A DNA stretch of 64,000 bases from Pleodorina starrii (lineage: Eukaryota; Chlorophyta; Chlorophyceae; Chlamydomonadales; Volvocaceae), in the NCBI GenBank assembly GCA_030267565.1, contig BRXU01000004.1:2114501-2178500 (forward strand). Reading direction: 5' to 3'. The position numbers and the translations under genes are program-made. Shown in pieces: positions 20,001 to 28,925 of the stretch; the first letter of the stretch is position 1; every line of letters begins with the position of its first letter. The notes beneath the pieces are model-generated. The model ran no database searches and had not been told where the DNA came from. It was given only the letters and a program-made list of their open reading frames with translations.

Positions 20001-23000
20001 TTGTAGACGGCGTGCCGTACTTTGCCCCAATCCTGGGGCAACGTACGACAGTGGTTTAGAAGTCGCAGCTTGACTGCATCACGAACAAAACTCGAATAGC
20101 ACAGGTCACGGCCGCGAAATGAGCTACTGATACACTCGACTTCTCTTAATAAGAAATTTTAGTATCCGAAAATTGTCACGAAAGTTTGGGCTGGCTTAAT
20201 GCAACCCATGCCTGAACTCTTTTTTTACTCAAGCTTATAGATAAATAACTTAATAGATAATACTAATACTGCATTTCTAGATACAATGCGCATGTGCGAA
20301 GTTCTGACCGCGGCAACAACCGGTCAGCATTCGGCCTTGGCTGCCCAGACGCCCTCACCGAGTTCGGTACAACGCTGACAATGATGGAAGGTGTTGCTGA
20401 AGATAAGGCAGGAGTCGTTAGCCTTGTCGGCGGGCCCGGGTTATGCTCGCCGAGGAGCGCATGCTTTGGCACCGGCGGACGCACGCTTGCCCAACGAGCA
20501 CGGACCGCAACGAGGAACTACTTACAAAAGTTCGCTAATAGGATTGGTGATGCATACGACGTAAAGCGTGTGCTCGAAAATTTTGTTATGTTTTGTGTTC
20601 AACTCCAGGTCATCTGTTCTTACCAGAAGAGGAGAATGGCTTAACCTTATCCTATTGATGAGTGCAACCCGCAGGCTGCACATCGGGGCTGGGGCACACA
20701 CTCAGGCGGCCTGGGCAGCGAGCAGCTCGGAGCTAGCGGCCGGGAGAGGTGTCAGCGGCCCGCTCGAAAGTGACCCCTCTCTTGCAGACGAAGCCACATG
20801 TGCTCACGCGGCACTTTATCAAAAGCCTTTTCGAAATCAATCTGCACAACGATCAATGGCTTCTCCCCAGCACGCCTATGGCGCGTAGTGAGATGCTGCT
20901 TGACGAAGAGATGATGCGAGGTACCGAAACCGCGCCTGAACCCTGCCTGACTCGGGTGACGTAGAGCCAGTTGCTCCCCGGCCCTCACAAGCCGGTCGAG
21001 GAGCACTGCCGCGTAGCACTTTGCCAGCGCCCCTCCTACTGCGATTCCCCTATAATTCCCCGGCACCAACGGATCGCCTTTCTTAAGCAAAGGCGTGACC
21101 ACTGTCTTCGTGAACTGCTGCGGGAAATCGCCCGACGTCCTGATATGCTCCATCAAGACATGGAGCACCGGAACGACCTGGTTGACCTCGGGTCCGGGCC
21201 GCCCCTCCCCGTCAACAGTCCGCACGCGCGCGTAACGATAGCACTCCGATGGTACTTTTTCCAGTCCCGGTGACTTACTATTTGGCAGCTTCCCCACAGC
21301 ACGTGCCACCTCCTCCAACGAGAAAGGCTCGTCTAGTATGCTAGCCACCTGCGCCTTCCTGTCCGCGATTGCCCGAGCTGCTTGCCACACTCCATTCTCA
21401 AGACTATCCCCTAAAAATGTAATATAATTCAGGAGCCGGTGTGCCCCCTCGACGCCCGTCTCCCCAACCCCTGCGTTCAAAAGTGACGCAAAATGCTCCT
21501 GAAACACCTGTATGTCCTCAATAGCACAACGCTCCCTAAGCTTCCCGCCCAAAGCACGCCATAGAGCACGCTGATCATATCTGCACTTCGTCACGAACTC
21601 ACGCATCCGCTCCTCATCGTACGCTGCACGCGCGAGCCGTTTCGCGCGGTTAAAAGCACTTCGCGCCTCACAGAAAGCAACCCACAAAGGCCCAGATTTG
21701 TTCAGTACTCGGCCGGCCCCAAGCTGCGCCCGAGCCACGAGCATGCGCTGACGGGCCTGTTGGCAATCCGCGTTCCACCAGATAATACCCTCTCCAGGTC
21801 GCATGCCTGCAGGCCTGTGCCCCGCAAAAGCGCGGGTCATTACCTTCTGCAAGAGCGACCCAATGCGATCCACGGCTGCCGTGCTATCACATACGCCATT
21901 CTGCAAATCACCCGCAATCTGACTGAGAACACTCATGGCGTGGGACCCCTCGGCGAAATAACGTGCATAGTCCCGGTACCGGGCGGCATCAAAGACGACT
22001 CGCCTTCTCCGTGGTGGGCCTGCAGCGCCTGGTCGGTCACAGACTTCAGCATCTAGCACAAGGGTCACTGGGCGGTGGTCTGTTGGTTCCCACCCGTCCA
22101 AACTGAAAAGCTCCCCAACTCGCATCCACGTGGCGCGACGAAAAGCACCAATTGATCCAACGAAAAGATCAATCATACTTCCGCCGGCTTCTCCCTTGGG
22201 GAACGTCAACCTTCCATCCCGATCTCCCTGCACTCGGCCATTAAACACGAGCAGGCCTTGCGACCTGCATAGAGCCCCCAACTGATGACCAAAGAAATTG
22301 CAGACGGCGTCTTCACTCTTGCGATTCGGCACCCCCTCAAGGTCTTCAGGCCCTGCGATACCTGGCAAACCCACGAACTCATGAAGTGCAGCTAGTTGAT
22401 CTGAGTCGGCCACATCGTGTACGTATGCTGGGAGATCCGCGGGTGAAGACCTGTGCCTTTCCCGCTCGGCACTAGCAAGGCGCGCGTTGAAATCACCTGC
22501 CAACAGCACGTCCTCCCCTTCCTCCCTTAAATCGGTAATGCCTTGCTGAACTCTCGCGAAAACAGTCTCCGCCGCTGATGCGCGTTGCGTGCGTGTATGG
22601 CCCCCCGAAGGGTAAACTCTTGACGCCTCGGGTGCCAGATAACAGGCTCCAAACAAAATACTGCCCCCCGATGCAAGCCAAATACGCACCCAAAGAATCT
22701 CACACCCTGGGAGGTCATTGTCCTTGCGAACAGTAGTAACCCCGTTGAAGACTGACTCCCTCACGTACAATACCACTCCACCGTAGTCTGCACGAACGGC
22801 ATCTCTGGATCTCTGCACTCGCAAAAGGCGAAAGCCCTCGAGGAACACACTGCTATCAGGAATGGAATCCGTAAGGTGAGCCTCGGTAGCGATGATGATG
22901 TCGTGACTAGTCACAAAGGCTTTTATCCCCAAACGGTCGAGCTTGAAAACGCCTCCTTCCAACAGACCGTGCACATTCCAAAGCAGGACTCGTAACCCTC

Positions 23001-26000
23001 GGCTCGCGTGATCCTAAGCTTGCTCCAATTCGATCTCACCCAGCCCCTCCAGATGCGTGTACGGGTTGGTGTGTGTGCCCGCCGCGGCCTGGCCTCCCCC
23101 CCAACGATTCCCTGCGTGCCCCCCGCCGCCGTTGCCCGCTGCTTGCCCATCACGTCCAACCCCGCTGCCGCTCGCCCCCTGCATACCGCGCTCCTCCTCC
23201 GCACTGCCCCGCCTGGCAAGCACTCTGTTCCACCCATCTTGCTCCCTGCTGATGCGGCCAAGTGGTCCGGGTCGCGGGTCGCGGGGGGCCAGCGGAAAGC
23301 GTTGCGCCTGGTCCATTGCGCTGGGTGCGGCTGCGTAAGCGAGCCCGACGACTGGCTCTGTGCCGCGCGGGTTCTTGGGCGCCTTCGGCTTCGACGCACT
23401 CAGGTGCTCCACCGGAGGTTCTTTGTTCTTGTTGCCGAACGTAAGAAGTTTCGGCGGCGATGGTGTCTGCTGCGGTTGTTGCGTCCGCGGGGGTGGAGGG
23501 GGAGGTGGTGGAGGGGGCGGGGGGGGCAGCGCTGCGGCTGCCGCCATCGTCCGTTGCACAGCAGGGGGCGCCTGGCCTGCCCGCGACGCCGTGCCGGTGC
23601 CTGCCGCCACGCCTGCCTGCTGTACCGCACCTGCCAGCGTCCCCGCATCCGCCCGTTCAGCTGCACCGGTATTCCGTTGCTCCATGCCGGTAACCGCCGC
23701 CCTTGCTGCCTGCTCTGCTGACCCGATGTCCCCCATTTCACCTGCCTGCGGTGCCGCCCGGTTGACTGCCGCCACGCCCGACTGCGGCGCCTCGCCCCTG
23801 CCTTCAGCCGGCGTCCTGCCATTTTCAGTGGCCCCGAAGCTGCCCGCCTCGCTCGCTGCCCTGCTGGGATGGTACGGCTGCAGCGGGGTCCCGTTGCTGG
23901 ACCGGTAGTACAGCTCCGCTCCGTTGCGCCAGCATGCGAAACACTGGTGCTCCTTGATCTCCCTCCACGCTTCTCTCAGTCGAGACCTTTCGGCCTGACC
24001 GGCGCGCGTGAGCGCGTCGTCGACCCTGAAGCCGTGCGGGTCCCTGAGGCTGCGGCTCGCCGTAAAAAACTTCAGGCGGTCCCTGTAGTCGATGTCCACT
24101 CTCCATGCTTTTGTGGCTCGCTCCGATTGCCCCGGCTTGCTGAGCTGTACTAGCTTTGGCTCTCGCGACCTAACGAGCTTCAGCGAGTATAACACGTCGC
24201 TGACCAGCTCCTCCGTCGCATTGTTGTCGGTAATGATAACCACCGCGTCCAGATAGTGAAAACCATTTGGGGCGACAATACCGCGGTCCGTGAAGGACGC
24301 CGCCTTTTGGGGGCGCTCGCATTCCAGTCGCTGCACTCGTTCCTTCAAATCGTCGTTGGAGGCCTTAATAACACCTACGTCCTTATCGAGCTTTATGATG
24401 ACTGATTCCAGCCGATCATACCGCCCGAGCATCTCTAGGATGATGCCATTGGTTGCTGGCCCGTCCGGGTTCGCCTGTGCTCGCCGAATGTGCTCACTTG
24501 GAATATTCATACTTGTAAATTGCAAAACGTAAACCTTGTGTTACTTTGACCGTGAGGACTCCGGACTGTTGGTGGGCATGTTAAGTCTAGTCCATGTGTG
24601 TGCTATTGTGCTATTGTGCTGTTGTGCTATTGTGCTATTGTGCTATTGTGCTAGTGTGCCATTGATGTATCCTGTATCCTGCTATTGTCGACTTATACCC
24701 ATTGACAGAGTGGAGTTTGACGTTGTCGCAGCGGCGCGCGGATGTCCCGAAATCGTGGGTAACTATCATTGGCAGTTGGATCCACAATCATTGCGACGCG
24801 GGGTTCGTCGCGTATGAGCGCGGTACCCGCAATGAGCGGGGTCATTTGCAGGGATGTATTCGGCTTTACTGGCCCACCCAGCGGGCGTTCAAGTCTCGTC
24901 TAGTGGCCATTCTGAAGGGCGTTCTAGGCGTTGTCGTGGGCGATGGGAGCTCCTTTGTGGTGAAGCCGTTCGCGCGCGAGCAGTCGTGGTTGGCGGTGCT
25001 TGGCTATTGCCAGAAGGACATGGGCCTGTCGCACTATCATTTTGCTCGGAAGGAGTGTGATAACGCTATGTTGGCGGAGGCGCGTGCACAGTACCGCGTG
25101 GTGGGGCGCAATTACCGTGGTGATCGCCGTATCATCACACGCAAAGAGTTCGGAGCGGAAGTGGTTGCTTTCTACCAGCAGCATGTAGTGTCAGGGTAAA
25201 TCAGCGTCACTGAGAAACTGGCGTCGGGCAATTTCAGTTGAGTCCGTTAACGAGGCGGTTGGCGACGAAGCGCCAATCGTTATTGCTGTGAAAGCCGTAT
25301 TTATTGTCTTTGTGAGCATCCTGGATGTGGCTTTACGACGACTACGTCGGAGCTTTGATAGGATGGCTCTAGGGACGTCGCCTGTGTTGTGTCGGAGGGG
25401 CCTTATGAGCTGGCCCTGTATCAGTCCGAGAGGGCGCTGTTAGCGTCACCTTGAGGCATTGTCTGCTTGCAGCTATGCAGGGGTTACCCTACCCCGTAGA
25501 GCCCTTGGCTCTCGGGCGTTGTTTGTAGTGCGTTAGAATGTAGTTTTGGCGCCATGCATGGACCTCGGCCACCGGCAGGCTCTGCTGCTCATCCTGTAAC
25601 TAGTCCGTCTGAGCTTTGCCAATGTGAACTCTGGACATAGCCAAACAGCACGGTCGCCTCGCGGCTCATCAACGGCAGCCGTGGCGCTGGGGGACGCCTC
25701 AATGCCGCCTCTGCGTGCTGCTCGACACTCGTCGCTTCCGCCGCCGTCTTCTGCCTACTTCCTGAGATCTTCCGACAGTCAGCGTGCCCATCAGATGCTC
25801 CTTCCGTTTAGCCGTGTCATGGACGTCACCGTGGTTGGGGAGCGAGGCGCCCAGCGGGCGATGATCGACGTCATCGTCCGTCCTCCTCGGCCTCCCTCCC
25901 CTGTGCGCCACTGCTTTGCCTCAAGGTGGTGGTTCTAACCCACCGTTTCTACTCATTGTGACGTCAGAAGAAGCTTTCGATGGGCATCGCGTGAACATTG

Positions 26001-28918
26001 CCGGAGCAAGCATGCGGACCAAGTTCTTGATCGAAGCGCGATGCCGGCCGCCGAAGTAAGCTGGTGATATAGTGCTTTACAGACGGCGAATTTGGCTTAC
26101 AGTATGCAGCAGAGCTTGGCCCTAAGTTGTTTTGCGCAGTAATACGCGGTGTTTAGGTAGATTACTGATGTTATCAGCTGTGCGCGCAAAGTCTATTATT
26201 TTGTTTTGGTGATATCTGAGATGCCGCTTCGAGCACACTCATGATGGCCCATGGGCCGTTACATTCCAACCGTCGTTGCCGGCCCAACGGTTCCCGCCAT
26301 CCAATACGCGAGTGTCCAGCATGCCGCGTTTAGTACTGCGCACTGCCGCTTTTAGCTCACCCTCGCGTCTGCGTGTTGAGTCGAGTCGAAGCAACGAGGT
26401 CGGATATCTGGCCGTACACTTACTATCAACGCCTCGTTCCATCATATCAAATTAGCTGCCGGAGCAAAGCCCGCGCCATTAAAGAGCGACTAATGGGCAC
26501 GCCCGGTATGTTTGGGGGGATGGGTTGGCTGCCCGAGACTAAGCCACTGACGTACACTCTCCCGTAGCCGGATCTGCGATTTCCTTGTTTGCAGTCGGCG
26601 CGCTTTTCAGCCCGACATGCTTTATCGCTGGAACTCCTCCGCCTGTCGTGCTGGGGGGGAATGGGGCGCGCCGTTTGCCGCAGTGCAGCGTGGTAGCTGG
26701 CGCCCTTCGTATCGCCCGTAGGCAGCCCCACCCGTTGAGAGAGAGTGCCTCGCGTTCATTTCACAGCCGTCGCAGTCGTTTGTTTTGAAGGTGAATACGT
26801 CAAGTGATGCTGTTGCCGGCCTGTCCTTGGCCTGAACTGCTGGCGCCCTTCGGTCCTGCGTATCCAGCGCGCCGCAATTAGTATTTCGCACGGCAGCATT
26901 CCTGCCCGTCGTCACGGCATGCGTGTTGAGTTATGGCAAAGTTTGGTGGTCGTGCATCTGGCCGTACAATGCCTTTCGACGCCTCGTTAAATCAAATCAC
27001 ATTAAATGCCGCAGCAAAGCCCGGCGTTCAATCAAATCACATTAAATGCCGTAGCAAAGCCCGCGCCACTAAAGAGCGACTAATGGGCGCGCACGGCTTG
27101 GGGGAATGGGTTGGCTGCCCGAGACTAAGCCGTTGACATACCCGTGCCGTTAGCCGGATCGCGACACCTTTGCTTGCTGTCGGTGCGCTTCAGCCCGACA
27201 TGCTTTATTGCCGGGGCTTTTCCCGCCTGTCGTGCTTGGAGGGACGGTGCGCGCCGTGTGCCGTACAGTGCAGTCGCTGGCTCCGTTCGGTCCGTAGGTT
27301 TTCGTGCCGCATAAGGCATAGCATGCGTGTCTTCAGTTGTACCCCGTTGCACGGCTCGGCGCCTTCGTTCGTTCATCCCTAGCCCGCTTTGCTAGCAAGC
27401 TTCGGTCTGGGGGGGGAGTGAGGCGCCTACGTGGCCGAACCGTCCCACCGACGGCCGTTTACCCTGACAGCTGTCAGGGTAAATCAGCGTCACTGAGAAA
27501 CTGGCGTCGGGCAATTTCAGTTGAGTCCGTTAACGAGGCGGTTGGCGACGAAGCGCCAATCGTTATTGCTGTGAAAGCCGTATTTATTGTCTTTGTGAGC
27601 ATCCTGGATGTGGCTTTACGACGACTACGTCGGAGCTTTGATAGGATGGCTCTAGGGACGTCGCCTGTGTTGTGTCGGAGGGGCCTTATGAGCTGGCCCT
27701 GTATCAGTCCGAGAGGGCGCTGTTAGCGTCACCTTGAGGCATTGTCTGCTTGCAGCTATGCAGGGGTTACCCTACCCCGTAGAGCCCTTGGCTCTCGGGC
27801 GTTGTTTGTAGTGCGTTAGAATGTAGTTTTGGCGCCATGCATGGACCTCGGCCACCGGCAGGCTCTGCTGCTCATCCTGTAACTAGTCCGTCTGAGCTTT
27901 GCCAATGTGAACTCTGGACATAGCCAAACAGCACGGTCGCCTCGCGGCTCATCAACGGCAGCCGTGGCGCTGGGGGACGCCTCAATGCCGCCTCTGTGTG
28001 CTGCTCGACACTCGTCGCTTCCGCCGCCGTCTTCTGCCTACTTCCTGAGATCTTCCGACAGTCAGCGTGCCCATCAGATGCTCCTTCCGTTTAGCCGTGT
28101 CATGGACGTCACCGTGGTTGGGGAGCGAGGCGCCCAGCGGGCGACGATCGACGTCATCGTCCGTCCTCCTCGGCCTCCCTCCCCTGTGCGCCACTGCGTG
28201 AGGCGCCTACGTGGCCGAACCGTCCCACCGACGGCCGTTTACCCTGACAGTAGCGCCATTGGAGCTGCCATTCGAGCAGGTGGTGTGGCACATGATTCGC
28301 AGTGGCAAGTATGTGCCCGACCATGCATGGCTGCTTCCATCTGCTGGACGCGGTGTTGATATCGCCCGGGCACACGCGTTCTTCGAGTGTGTGTTAAGGC
28401 CTGAAAGCGTGACGGTTGTTGATGTGGCAACGGTATTCTTCGAGCCAACATACCGCACAATGCTGCATACGCTGCGCTTAGAATGGGAGTACGAATTCGG
28501 TGGGGAGGCAGGCTATGATCACAACGATATGAAGCATCGTGAGCAGCGTGATTACCGGGCCCGCATTGCTGCTCGCGCACGCCGTGGTGAGTCTGTTAAC
28601 CCCGAAATAAAAGAGATGCCGTGGGATTTGCCTGAGGGGCATGTTGCTCGGATGGGCGAGGCTGTGTTGGATTGGCAAGCGGTTCAGGCTGCCGTCCAAA
28701 ACACGCGCGGGGGTGACGCGGAGGTCCCCGTTGGTGTGGAGGTTGAGGTGGGGGCTGATGCAGTGGTATTTGCAAACGCCCACGACGAGGACGTTGCACG
28801 GTACGATGCGGCCGATGATTGGGTGTCGTTTCAAAACGCACTTGACGAGGCTGCCGACGCGCGCGGTATCAACCCAGATGACGATCCCGGGTATGGACGT
28901 TACATAGACATTACATGA
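16269..28918 (+). CDS. HUH (Rep-type) endonuclease ORF of a mobile element, split by two insertions
   Basis: One reading frame in three pieces: 16269-17010, 24697-25188 and 28254-28918, total 1899 bases with the final stop. The frame is open from 16188; no ATG lies in the open stretch before 16269, so the start or an upstream exon is undetermined. Residues are numbered from 16269. Residues 30-105 are Gln-rich, 120-190 Gly/Arg-rich, 190-235 acidic. The Rep core follows: WSLTLSQ (motif I-like, 24711), GHLQG (HUQ metal site, 24840-24854), YCQKD (single catalytic Tyr and Lys, 25005-25019). The C-terminal 220 residues are charged, with no Walker A motif, so no helicase is seen. Insertions at 17011-24688 (TSD CGACTTAT) and 25189-28249 (TSD GTAG) inactivate this copy. 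It converges on an RPA-like gene 7 bases downstream. Confidence 0.75.
17147..18781 (-). CDS. LINE ORF2, C-terminal part (reverse transcriptase core to zinc motif)
   Basis: Begins in the RT domain at GGPMLAALKKAYEKV and contains RQGVKQGCPLSTELFGLF, ILLYADDVSLL (catalytic Asp pair), a long thumb region and CPCCVADGQIEDEKHVLMEC, a CCHC-type motif common near LINE C-termini. The frame is offset from the upstream part by exactly the length of the 1991-bp insertion. Stop at 17147. Confidence 0.85.
   Translation of the reverse strand, partial: GVGGPMLAALKKAYEKVSMVVKVNGSVGGEFESRQGVKQGCPLSTELFGLFIETLADLIDVHDVVNARARKHETPLVGGKCVSILLYADDVSLLATSPECMVELLNLVDLFCVAFGMRPNVSKCERLVFACSDDLRSQISTACDAQLRLAGQAVPAKDSARYLGLVYGPDRSFCACRQQLCDSARSALFALSAKLDKLKLFSADVRMRCFTTQVRAILLYGCQAWGPFVIAEALERASSGRRRDNNNLAEGLFEACLRDDAVQLQVIFMRQIVGAARPAQRLLFAEMAQLPLQYYMGKQVVGFWNRVRKQAGSLALAVLRQEIHDALNDPAGSGWGAAVLRLLTYLEIDIWSGMPQDVSGFDNRIDWLLSKPLPEGTIVTALRERLMSGWEHERLSVPPEAYPSDGKQPGVQMAKYKHWMGMPFARAAAIMWPQHASVFIPRAAHRKLLQFRLCCWAVAANRSRVGRVHVPRTERKCPCCVADGQIEDEKHVLMECPAYSSIRADEGFPQFEGMEEAMRWDPPRLAKMLERIWAHRNSIVPFGR
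18840..18955. repeat. Degenerate GACACGGG / CAACACGG repeats
   Basis: Short motifs GACACGGG and CAACACGG recur in both orientations within about 115 bp, suggesting binding sites or a decayed minisatellite at the end of the inserted element. Confidence 0.5.
19050..19310. repeat. GC-rich degenerate minisatellite
   Basis: Repeated variants of CCGCGCCACCCGACGGCCC and CCCCGCCCC. The ORFs across it are compositional artefacts. Confidence 0.55.
19721..19836. mobile_element. 116-bp MITE-like inverted repeat
   Basis: TATAGTTCACATTTCAGGCA (19721-19740) is mirrored by an inverted copy ending at 19836; about 28 bp pair with few mismatches. TA at each end could be the target duplication, as in Tc1/mariner-type MITEs. 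It lies inside the 1991-bp insertion. Confidence 0.6.
20773..23013 (-). CDS. LINE ORF2, N-terminal part (APE endonuclease and start of RT)
   Basis: Open directly after the ORF1 stop. It begins with SRGLRVLLWNVHGLLEGG, then IIIATEAHLTD and FGACYLAPEA, typical AP-endonuclease motifs, and later LLAGDFNARL and DHRPVTLVLD (catalytic Asp/His). The RT start follows: SPGLEKVPSECYRYA, VVTPLLKKGDP..NYRGIAVGG and VVQIDFEKAFDKVPREHMW. Broken after LQERG by the 1991-bp insertion. No ATG near the start, consistent with translation by read-through from ORF1. Confidence 0.85.
23014..24510 (-). CDS. LINE ORF1 protein
   Basis: About 498 residues from ATG at 24510. The N-terminal part has a coiled-coil-like stretch (SVIIKLDKDVGVIKASNDDL) and a region resembling the RNA-binding domain of LINE ORF1 proteins; CFACWRNGAELYY follows, then low-complexity Ala/Gly and a run of 13 Pro (about 23495-23535). 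Ends ELEQA then TAG; the next codon GAT opens ORF2 in the same frame. Confidence 0.78.
   Translation of the reverse strand: MNIPSEHIRRAQANPDGPATNGIILEMLGRYDRLESVIIKLDKDVGVIKASNDDLKERVQRLECERPQKAASFTDRGIVAPNGFHYLDAVVIITDNNATEELVSDVLYSLKLVRSREPKLVQLSKPGQSERATKAWRVDIDYRDRLKFFTASRSLRDPHGFRVDDALTRAGQAERSRLREAWREIKEHQCFACWRNGAELYYRSSNGTPLQPYHPSRAASEAGSFGATENGRTPAEGRGEAPQSGVAAVNRAAPQAGEMGDIGSAEQAARAAVTGMEQRNTGAAERADAGTLAGAVQQAGVAAGTGTASRAGQAPPAVQRTMAAAAALPPPPPPPPPPPPPRTQQPQQTPSPPKLLTFGNKNKEPPVEHLSASKPKAPKNPRGTEPVVGLAYAAAPSAMDQAQRFPLAPRDPRPGPLGRISREQDGWNRVLARRGSAEEERGMQGASGSGVGRDGQAAGNGGGGHAGNRWGGGQAAAGTHTNPYTHLEGLGEIELEQA
24595..24665 (+). repeat. 8-bp tandem repeat in LINE 5' UTR
   Basis: Seven to eight copies of GCTATTGT with single variants. 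In element orientation they lie upstream of ORF1, where LINEs may carry promoter repeats. Confidence 0.6.
24697..25188 (+). CDS. Rep ORF, piece 2: HUH endonuclease core
   Basis: Contains all three Rep motifs (WSLTLSQ; GHLQG; YCQKD) in the order and rough spacing known from rolling-circle Reps: about 44 codons from I to II and 54 from II to III. A single Tyr in motif III places it with Y1-type enzymes rather than the Y2 Helitron RepHel. The piece starts immediately after the LINE target duplication and ends at the GTAG duplication. Confidence 0.78.
25189..27469. mobile_element. 2281-bp TIR element in the Rep ORF
   Basis: TIRs TGTCAGGGTAAA (25189-25200) and TTTACCCTGACA (27458-27469). Together with the shorter copy next to it, it is flanked by GTAG (25185-25188 and 28250-28253). 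The middle holds an imperfect tandem duplication of about 490-530 bp (26330-26800 against 26870-27330). No transposase is recognised; non-autonomous. Confidence 0.75.
26330..27330. repeat. Imperfect tandem duplication inside the TIR element
   Basis: Landmarks such as AAAGAGCGACTAATGGGC, GGGTTGGCTGCCCGAGACTA and CAGCCCGACATGCTTTAT each occur twice, about 530-600 bp apart. The ORFs here are shadows. Confidence 0.6.
27472..28249. mobile_element. 778-bp deletion derivative of the same TIR element
   Basis: Its first 726 bp equal 25189-25914 almost exactly and its last 52 bp equal 27418-27469, so it is the longer element with 1503 bp removed. The two copies are head to tail and separated by only GC (27470-27471). 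Confidence 0.8.
28254..28918 (+). CDS. Rep ORF, piece 3: C-terminal region
   Basis: Continues the frame after the GTAG duplication (PLELPFEQVVWHMIRSGKYV onward). It has basic (QRDYRARIAARARR) and acidic (NPDDDPGYG) stretches and no Walker A or helicase motif. Stop TGA at 28916-28918. I recognise no known domain. Confidence 0.65.
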
Positions 28919-28925
28919 ACTTGCC

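Larger units (their letters stand above)
18782..20772. mobile_element. 1991-bp insertion inside the LINE RT domain, unclassified
   Basis: It breaks RT between LQERG (to 20773) and VGGPML (from 18781). ACC at 18779-18781 and 20773-20775 is a candidate 3-bp target duplication. Removing 1991 bases restores the RT frame exactly. It has no clear TIRs. It contains GACACGGG-type repeats (18840-18955), a GC-rich degenerate array (19050-19310), a small MITE-like inverted repeat (19721-19836) and AT-rich DNA; no coding gene seen. Confidence 0.7.
17011..24688 (-). mobile_element. LINE (APE/RT type) inserted in the Rep ORF
   Basis: Minus-strand element of about 5.7 kb, enlarged to 7.7 kb by an internal insertion. 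Its 3' end (left) has a short (CA)n-type tail; the 5' end (right) has an 8-bp tandem repeat. CGACTTAT at 17003-17010 and 24689-24696 is the target duplication. ORF1 and ORF2 lie in the same frame separated by one TAG. APE, RT (YADD) and a C-terminal CCHC are recognisable. L1-like in layout; the exact clade is not determined. Confidence 0.85.

Noticed and set aside
25189..28197. LTR retrotransposon, because of the 726-bp direct repeats
   Set aside because: Each copy has its own inverted termini, there is no PBS, PPT or pol, and the second copy is a deletion form of the first.
25189..28253. Spliceosomal intron in the Rep ORF
   Set aside because: No GT-AG pair keeps the frame, while TIRs and the GTAG duplication explain it as an insertion.
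28211..28918. Independent 235-residue gene
   Set aside because: Its first codons lie in the TIR element; from 28254 it is the third piece of the Rep ORF.
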